Program-made: the position numbers and the translations under genes
Assembly (NCBI GenBank): GCA_958510875.1
Contig: OY294071.1
Coordinates: 34,130,581-34,194,580, forward strand
Source of the DNA: Endomychus coccineus
Lineage: Eukaryota; Arthropoda; Insecta; Coleoptera; Endomychidae
Length of the DNA: 64,000 nucleotides
Direction: 5' to 3'
Notes under the pieces: model-generated
The model's input: only the letters and a program-made list of their open reading frames with translations
Database searches by the model: none
Told to the model about the DNA's origin: nothing
Shown here: in pieces, positions 58,606 through 64,000 of the stretch
Layout of the letters: each line of letters begins with the position of its first letter
How positions within the stretch are numbered: position 1 is the stretch's first letter

Positions 58606-59645
58606 TAGTTGACGGAGTCTCCTCCGATACAGTTGCTATCAACGATGGTTCTTGATGCCACACTTTCTAATTCATTGACCTGTCTAGAACATCGTAAAAA
58701 AGTGAGCGATATCTCCCTATTTTGTAGATATTTCCATGGTATGTGCTCTAGAAGTTGTGGAATTCGTTGCCTAGTGAGGTCTTTCCTGATGCTATGATCC
58801 TGAAACCAAAAATGCTATGAGGCCAGAAGGAATCCCTCCTGTTGTTCTCAAGGAATGTGACGCAGAATTGACACAAGTTTTTGCAAGCTGTTCACCCGTT
58901 CATACAAGCTTGGTGTGTTTTCTTCTAGCTGAAAGATAGCTATAGTCCAACCAATTCCAAAAAAGGAGAGCAGACCCTTCCTGATAATTATAGAGCCATT
59001 GCAATTCTATCTGTGATCTCTAACGCGATGGAGAAAGCAATCAACATTGAGCTCAACCAATACCGGCAATGACCGGCAATATGGAGCTTTCATCAGCAGA
59101 CACAACCTATGTAACATATATATGGTAGACATCTATTGAAAAATATGAGGAATCGCTAGCTGTAGCATTGGATATCTCCAGAGCATTTGACCGAGTCTGG
59201 CACCAAGGCCTTCTGGGGAAACTTTCGTCATATGGTTTCTCGCCTCAACTTTGTCGTTTTGTCTCGGATAGATCACTGCATGTGGTGGTTAACAGAGTCT
59301 CCTCCGATACATCGGCCATTAAAGCTGGTATTCCACAGGGACCTGTCTTACACTAACTCTGTTTCTGCTCCATATCTACGATCTGTTGGAAGTAACCTCC
59401 TATCCCGTCCACAGATTCGCAGAAGGTGGTAAACTTCATACCATTTTCTAATAAGAGCTCTAATATCATCATAGTGAGCCAGACTAGCGAGACAGAGACA
59501 GGTCGGCGCAATTAATGAAGAACTGGCAGCAATTTTGAAATGGGTATCTGATAATCTAGTAGAGTTTAATGCAACCAAAACTCAAGCTTGTATTTTCTCC
59601 AGGCAGGCGGATCCCACAATACCTAATATGATGTTGTAAGCTATA
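58606..59645 (+). pseudogene. LINE family A copy, rearranged
   Basis: A first piece (58609-58800) joins a motif B stub (TESPPIQLLSTM) straight to the C-terminal CLEHRKKVSDISLF and CRYFHGMCSR segment. A second piece from 58800 starts upstream of the catalytic domain (MRPEGIPPVVLKECD, KKESRPFLII-like), and runs through MDISRAFDRVWHQGLLGKLS (59168), VVVNRVSSDTSAIKAGIPQG and the FNATKTQAC/RQADPTI segment near 59565-59620. The two pieces overlap in content, so at least two insertions or a duplication are present. Frames are broken. Confidence 0.8.
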
Positions 59646-60612
59646 CTTCTATGGAGCCTGCTTTCTCTTCCTATATGCTATCTTACAATCAAACTATGAC
59701 ATGAAAATTATGGCTTGTCCTTTTGTACATAAAATGTACATAAGTGAGCAAATTTACCACAAAGCCATTAGAAAAGCCTCGATGAAGGCCTGTATGCTTG
59801 CTTGAGGTTTCAATGAGAATTTTTTTTTACATCGGGTCCATTAATTGTCTTGGGTGTCTATTACCTGGCAGATATAATTCAATCGGTTTTCACAAATGTT
59901 CAATGAAACCAACGCTAAGAGGGAAACCAAACTTTTTACAAAAACAAACACATTTCAAAATAAGTTGATGCCAAAGGAAGGTACATTCCCGATATGTCAT
60001 ATCATGTTTGATGTCTGAGGTCTCGCTTAGTCTATTTATTTATCTAAAAATATTAAATTGTGATGCCACTGCTTGTTACAACAGCCATGAACTATACAGA
60101 GTGCAACAAGTTATTTGCACAATACTGTAGTAAACATCATCAAGGCCAACACATGAAATGCCTGATAAAAAGCCGATGCACTTCTTTATACGATGAATGA
60201 CCGAAAAAGCTAACAAATATGATGCATTGTCTGTGCTACAAGGTCAGGTTGACGCTGACCATGGACAAGGCTGGCTGGCCAGTTACTTGCATCATACGCA
60301 AATTACGATTTCCACTACTTTAAAATGAATAAATGGCGGATAACTACAGACGTTACCCCATGTGAACGGGTGCATCTTTTTTGCATATAACCAATATGCG
60401 CAGCTTCTACATACCCACCTTGCGTATCAACAGCGCTTACCTGAAAAAGAAACAAATAAAAAGGAACAGAAAATTGATACTTGATGTAGAATTTCCAATT
60501 TGCATACAAATAAAAACACACCGTCCAGGTACCAGGTATCACAAAGTATTGATAACACACAAGTTGAAGTCTTATTAGCATTGGAAAAAAACAAAAATTG
60601 ATTTTACGTCAA
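59646..60612. other. No recognisable gene
   Basis: AT-rich sequence. Nothing identifiable on either strand. Confidence 0.4.
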
Positions 60613-60614
60613 TA

Positions 60615-61085
60615 TACTTTGACTACATTAGAGGTAAGCCTATAATGTTTGAAGAACATCCTGTGAGCCAGCGGTGGAAGAGATAGGCGTTCGAATTTTT
60701 CTTGAAGGCTTGAAAGTTATTTGGCAAGTCTAGTTCGCCTATCTGGAATCTCTTTTGGTAGAACAGCAGACAAGATTTCTGATGATTACCAACTATGGAA
60801 ATATCCATAGAAAAGGGAGAGATCGCCCACCTTTCTACGATGTTCTAGAGCGGTCAATAAATTCGTAAGTGGGACATCATCAATCAGACGAATCGCTCTC
60901 TTATGTATATAATTCGAGAGTTTCAGCGTATGTTTGGGAGCCGAACTCCAAAAATGTGAATAGTACTCCAAGACAGGCGCATCTGTGCTTTGTACATTTT
61001 GAGGAGCTGCTGGGATACAAAGTAGCTCTTGGCACGGGATCGAAACCAAGCTTTTGTGAAGCGGTTTTCGCAATGGACCTCACTT
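60615..61085 (-). pseudogene. LINE family A, C-terminal ORF part
   Basis: In minus-strand order: MRSIAKTASQKLGFD (61083), the YKAQ-region, VLEYYSHFWSSAPKHTLKLS, NYIHKRAIRLIDDVPLTNLL, TALEHRRKVGDLSLFYGYFH, KRFQIGELDLPNNFQAFKKN and YLFHRWLTGCSSNIIGLPLM near 60625. This copy shows the full C-terminal region missing from the 15-kb copy. Only one or two frame breaks are present. Confidence 0.88.
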
Positions 61086-61380
61086 GTTTGTCACAAACTC
61101 AGAATTCACGCAAATTGAGTATCGATCTGTTATCAAAATACTTACTCGAGAAGGTCTTCATCCTCAAAGCGTCAAAGGACGGCTAGATGTCGCTGGAATA
61201 GGGTAGGCGGTGAAAGTAGTGATCGACGCTTGAAGGTGAAAGGTGAAATGTCGAGGCTGAATCATCCACAAATATTTGGATATGGATAAAACTAGTGCAA
61301 GGTTGGTTCGAAACAACACTCACCTGATTCGCACCAACGTCATGTTGAGTGTTGTCGGTAGTTTTTGGAACTGAGATCAT

Positions 61381-61535
61381 ACAAGACATCAGTCCATGCA
61401 GAATCTTAGCTTTCGGCGCTGCCTTAGGCCTGTTGGACTGACTTTTGCATCAAGGGGCGCACGACGGACTTACACAAACGGTCTAAGTGCTCGGGACTTG
61501 TACACCCCCGTTTTGATTGATTGATTAATTGAACT
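61381..61535 (+). mobile_element. LINE family B 3' end with TTGA tail
   Basis: From 'gacatcagtccatgcagaat' to 'tttgattgattgattaattg' it matches 21700-21850. It is a 5'-truncated insertion inside the mariner copy. Confidence 0.8.
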
Positions 61536-61915
61536 AAGTAAAAATAGATGTCTAAGCTTGGACATAATCAAAGAAGGTAATTTTCAAACAAAATGCGTCG
61601 CCAGAAAAAAAAAAGGCGCTAAGTAATGCAGGGATGACGGTTTCTAACAAGCGGAAGTATTTAAGACGATCAAAGACCAAATCAGCGTTGCCTTGTATGA
61701 TATTATGACAAAGCAAAAAACTCGTTAGTTGTATATAGTTTCTCGACCTGGGGCATTTCCAAAAATTTGAGGAAGAAGGTCCAACCAACTGAGCAACAAC
61801 TAACAAAGCCATATTAGTTAAGGTATGCTTCTCATAGACGCAATACCACAATTAAAGGGGCATATTCTGCAGCACTCCTGCACACATTATGGCAAGATGA
61901 GAAAAAAAGCGGTGG

Positions 61916-61929
61916 GGGGGGGGGGGGGG
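61916..61929. repeat. G homopolymer, 14 bp
   Basis: Fourteen consecutive G in an AT-rich region. It may be a real expanded tract or a sequencing artefact. Confidence 0.9.
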
Positions 61930-62214
61930 AGAAAAGACGTGGTAAACTAACCACGACAATGCAGCCGTGCATACTACTGGAATTACGCAAGCCGCAATGC
62001 GGGACTGTGGTTTTAAACTAATCGATCAACCTTTGTATAGTCCAGATATGTCCCAGTGACTATTACCTGTTTGGAAATTTGAAAAGGGACCTTCCGGGAT
62101 GCCATTTCTGTGATGACGAAGAGGTGAAGCTTACAGTTTGGGCAAATTTTGAAGACAAGCCGAAGAAAGCTTATTTAGGGGTATTCAATTGTAGAGAAGT
62201 GTCTTCAAATCTAA

Positions 62215-62670
62215 CCTACAGTATCGCTCTTCGGCTTTCACTGAAACACACAAACACACTTTTTATGAATCACGCGCGTGATCGCACATAATGTTGCGGT
62301 ATCAGGGGCGTGATATACCGAATTCAATATTGTCACTGCTTCCTATAGCGTAGGTTCGAAACTTCAACCAGCCATGTTATGACAGGTTAGTTTGTTAAGT
62401 TTTTCAATTGATAGTTTTTGAATGTATAAGAATATAACAATTCACAAAATAGATTATATGTAAATACGTAATATCAACTATAGAGTCCGCAATTCGTTTC
62501 ATATTCCACGCCTGAAAACGCAACTTTATTAAATACGTAATATCAACTATTGAGTCCGCAATTCGTTTCATATTCCACGCCTGAAAACGCAACTTTATTT
62601 CCGATCACGGGCGTGATTTACGAAATGTGTGTTTCGGTGAAAGCCGATACTGTACGTTAGATATGAATAA
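62215..62670. repeat. Inverted repeat around a 69-bp tandem duplication
   Basis: The arms, 62215-62290 and 62600-62670 in opposite sense, share 'cggctttcac-gaaacacac' and 'aatcacgc-cgtgatcg'. Between them a 69-bp unit beginning AAATACGTAATATCAACTAT is present twice (62462 and 62531) with one visible difference. It looks like a small foldback or MITE-type element. Confidence 0.75.
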
Positions 62671-63416
62671 TGCGGCCGCAAATTTTTGGCGATGCCCACG
62701 TACCTTGTTCTCTTAATTCCAGGATTGAAATATGTGAAGAACGATGAATGATTGAAATATATGATTGTTGTAATAACCCTTTTATTCACCGAAGAGACAC
62801 ACGGACATGATACTTATTATTATATTTGGAAGAAAGCGTATGTGTTAACAGCGTGAACAGTTTTAAACACTGTGGACCCTGTAAATGACGGTACATTGAC
62901 ACCTAATATAATGACTTCGAATAGAGAAATGGGGTGGTCTAGATGGATATTTTTTGTGCGACGCTTGGCAACTCACGCCGCCGTCGTTTAGGGGCGGTGG
63001 GACTGTTGACTGCAGAAAGGTCGTCGGTTGAACGCCCGAGCCCAGCCAAAACCTTCACGCTCCAAGGCCAGACAAATATAGCTAATAAACAACTTATACT
63101 GGATATATTATTCAGAGCAATGATTCAATAGTTTTTAAAACCTGGAATTGCGTTATGCAGAGTTGGATAGGTTCAGAATTCAGTATTACGAGGGGCTTCC
63201 AAAAGTTGTTGTCACTATCATCTTGCTATTTCGACGGTTATCTACGTCATAGGTTCATTTTCCCATTATATGTTAACCTATCTACAAGGAAAACACGTAG
63301 ATTTTCTCCGGAAAATGTTGTGATTTCAATAATTCTAGAAATAGTACAGTAAGGAAAATATGGCTTTTGTGGAAAAAACGACCGACGCTATTTTTTATCG
63401 AATCATTAGCGAAGGA
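62671..63416. other. No recognisable gene
   Basis: A GC-richer patch at 62970-63050 contains GGTCGTCGGTTGAACGCCCG, faintly like a tRNA B box in a tRNA-derived SINE, but no cloverleaf could be folded. Confidence 0.35.
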
Positions 63417-63535
63417 TGTTACAAGCTTAAAACCAGAAAGTTGCGGCCCCCTCTTGGGCATCTTATATATAAGGCGATTACACTGTCATTCTATACGTCG
63501 ATTTTAAAATAAATAAAACTTTCTCCATTCTAACA
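63417..63535 (+). mobile_element. Possible short solo LTR
   Basis: The segment starts TGTTACAAGC and ends CTAACA, has a TATA box (TTATATATAAGG, 63462) and AATAAA near 63510, in the order of an LTR promoter followed by a poly(A) signal. The TGTTAC start is common in BEL/Pao LTRs. No target duplication, primer site or second LTR was found, so the call is tentative. Confidence 0.35.
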
Positions 63536-64000
63536 TTTGTGAATTCTCATTACCCTGAATTCTGTGGGTATTTCCAAAATGAAAGCAATATATCCTCGTA
63601 ACATTGCAGTGTAGGGGAAACATTTCATATGTTTTCTAGGTTTTTTTCGGCTCTACAACTTTTATATTCCCACTATAGTGCTAAAATGGTTTTTCGCGTC
63701 GAAAAAGAGGAAAAAACTATTTTTGGAAACTTTGGCCACCTCAGAATGAGATAATACTGTTCTATATAATATTTGGTCAAACATTTTTTCTCTACGACCT
63801 ACCGTTCTCGCGGAAAATCAAATTCAAATATATTTTGATATTCCCATAAATGCCCAAGGGCGGGGGTTCCAACTTTTTGGTTTTATGCTTATCACATGCC
63901 CCGCTAACGAATTATGAAAAAAATAGCTTTGGTCATTTTTTAACAGATTTACCGTTTTAAAAGCTAAGTCAAGTGAGTTTAGAAGATGACACGGATAGAC
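63536..64000. other. No recognisable gene
   Basis: Window end. Nothing identifiable. Confidence 0.4.

Larger units (their letters stand above)
61088..62190 (+). pseudogene. Mariner transposase, split by a LINE tail
   Basis: The N-terminal part, EFTQIEYRSVIKILTREGLH (61100-61160), DRRLKV (61225) and DKTSARLV (61282), is followed by an insertion. The C-terminal part resumes near 61835: HDNAAVHTTGITQAAMRDCG (61955, second catalytic D) and LIDQPLYSPDMSQ, then after a frameshift SDYYLFGNLKRDLPGCHFC (third D, 62055-62105) and DDEEVKLTVWANFEDKPKKA. The first catalytic D region is missing. A run of 14 G lies between the halves at 61916-61929. Confidence 0.78.

Noticed and set aside
62940..63060. tRNA gene or tRNA-derived SINE
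   Set aside because: A B-box-like GGTTGAACGCC is present, but no acceptor stem, A box at the right distance or anticodon stem could be paired.

Overview
The window is AT-rich animal DNA, almost certainly from an insect. The only host gene I recognise is vrille (vri), the insect NFIL3-like bZIP repressor of the circadian clock, on the minus strand. Nearly everything else is decayed mobile DNA typical of arthropods: non-LTR retrotransposons, Penelope-like elements, mariner/Tc1, hAT, Ginger-type and P-type DNA transposons, and satellites. I cannot fix the insect order from sequence alone.

Host gene. The main vri coding exon (31040-32217, minus) carries the bZIP and the rest of the protein to its stop. 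It starts at a good splice acceptor with two bases of a split codon. About 22 kb upstream, at 54321-54479 (minus), a GC-richer stretch ends in a consensus donor (G|GTAAGT) in the complementary phase. Joining them gives an uninterrupted reading frame, so I propose it as an upstream vri exon. On that model 32218-54320 is one transposon-filled intron. A second possible promoter lies near 34440-34700.

Layout. 1-7.5 kb: mostly unassigned, with Penelope fragments and a LINE RNase H remnant. 7.5-11.4 kb: a decayed hAT element (GTF2IRD2/ZBED type) with a hammerhead-like inverted repeat inside. 11.7-17 kb: LINE and mariner fragments. 17.8-20.4 kb: a dispersed repeat split by a mariner-type element with long TIRs. 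21-26.6 kb: a LINE tail and two Penelope-like elements, the second split by a Ginger-type transposon that is itself split by a hAT MITE. 27-29.4 kb: a 152-bp satellite built from two pieces of a LINE reverse transcriptase gene, interrupted by a 555-bp P-type element with a THAP fragment. 29.8-36.5 kb: vri and flanks. 37.9-39.7 kb: an R2-like LINE. 41.2-42.8 kb: a 141-bp satellite with higher-order structure. 44.8-47.6 kb: a LINE split by a 2.3-kb mariner-type element with about 600-bp TIRs that include the transposase start codon. 49.4-50.1 kb: Tc1 remnant. 55.4-62.2 kb: many LINE pieces and a mariner. 63.4 kb: a possible short solo LTR.

The main theme of the hunt is hammerhead-ribozyme-like motifs (CUGANGA, stem II, GAAA), seen at about nine loci and in at least three unrelated sequence families, linked to Penelope-type sequence where a coding context can be read. 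All alignments and counts were made by eye.
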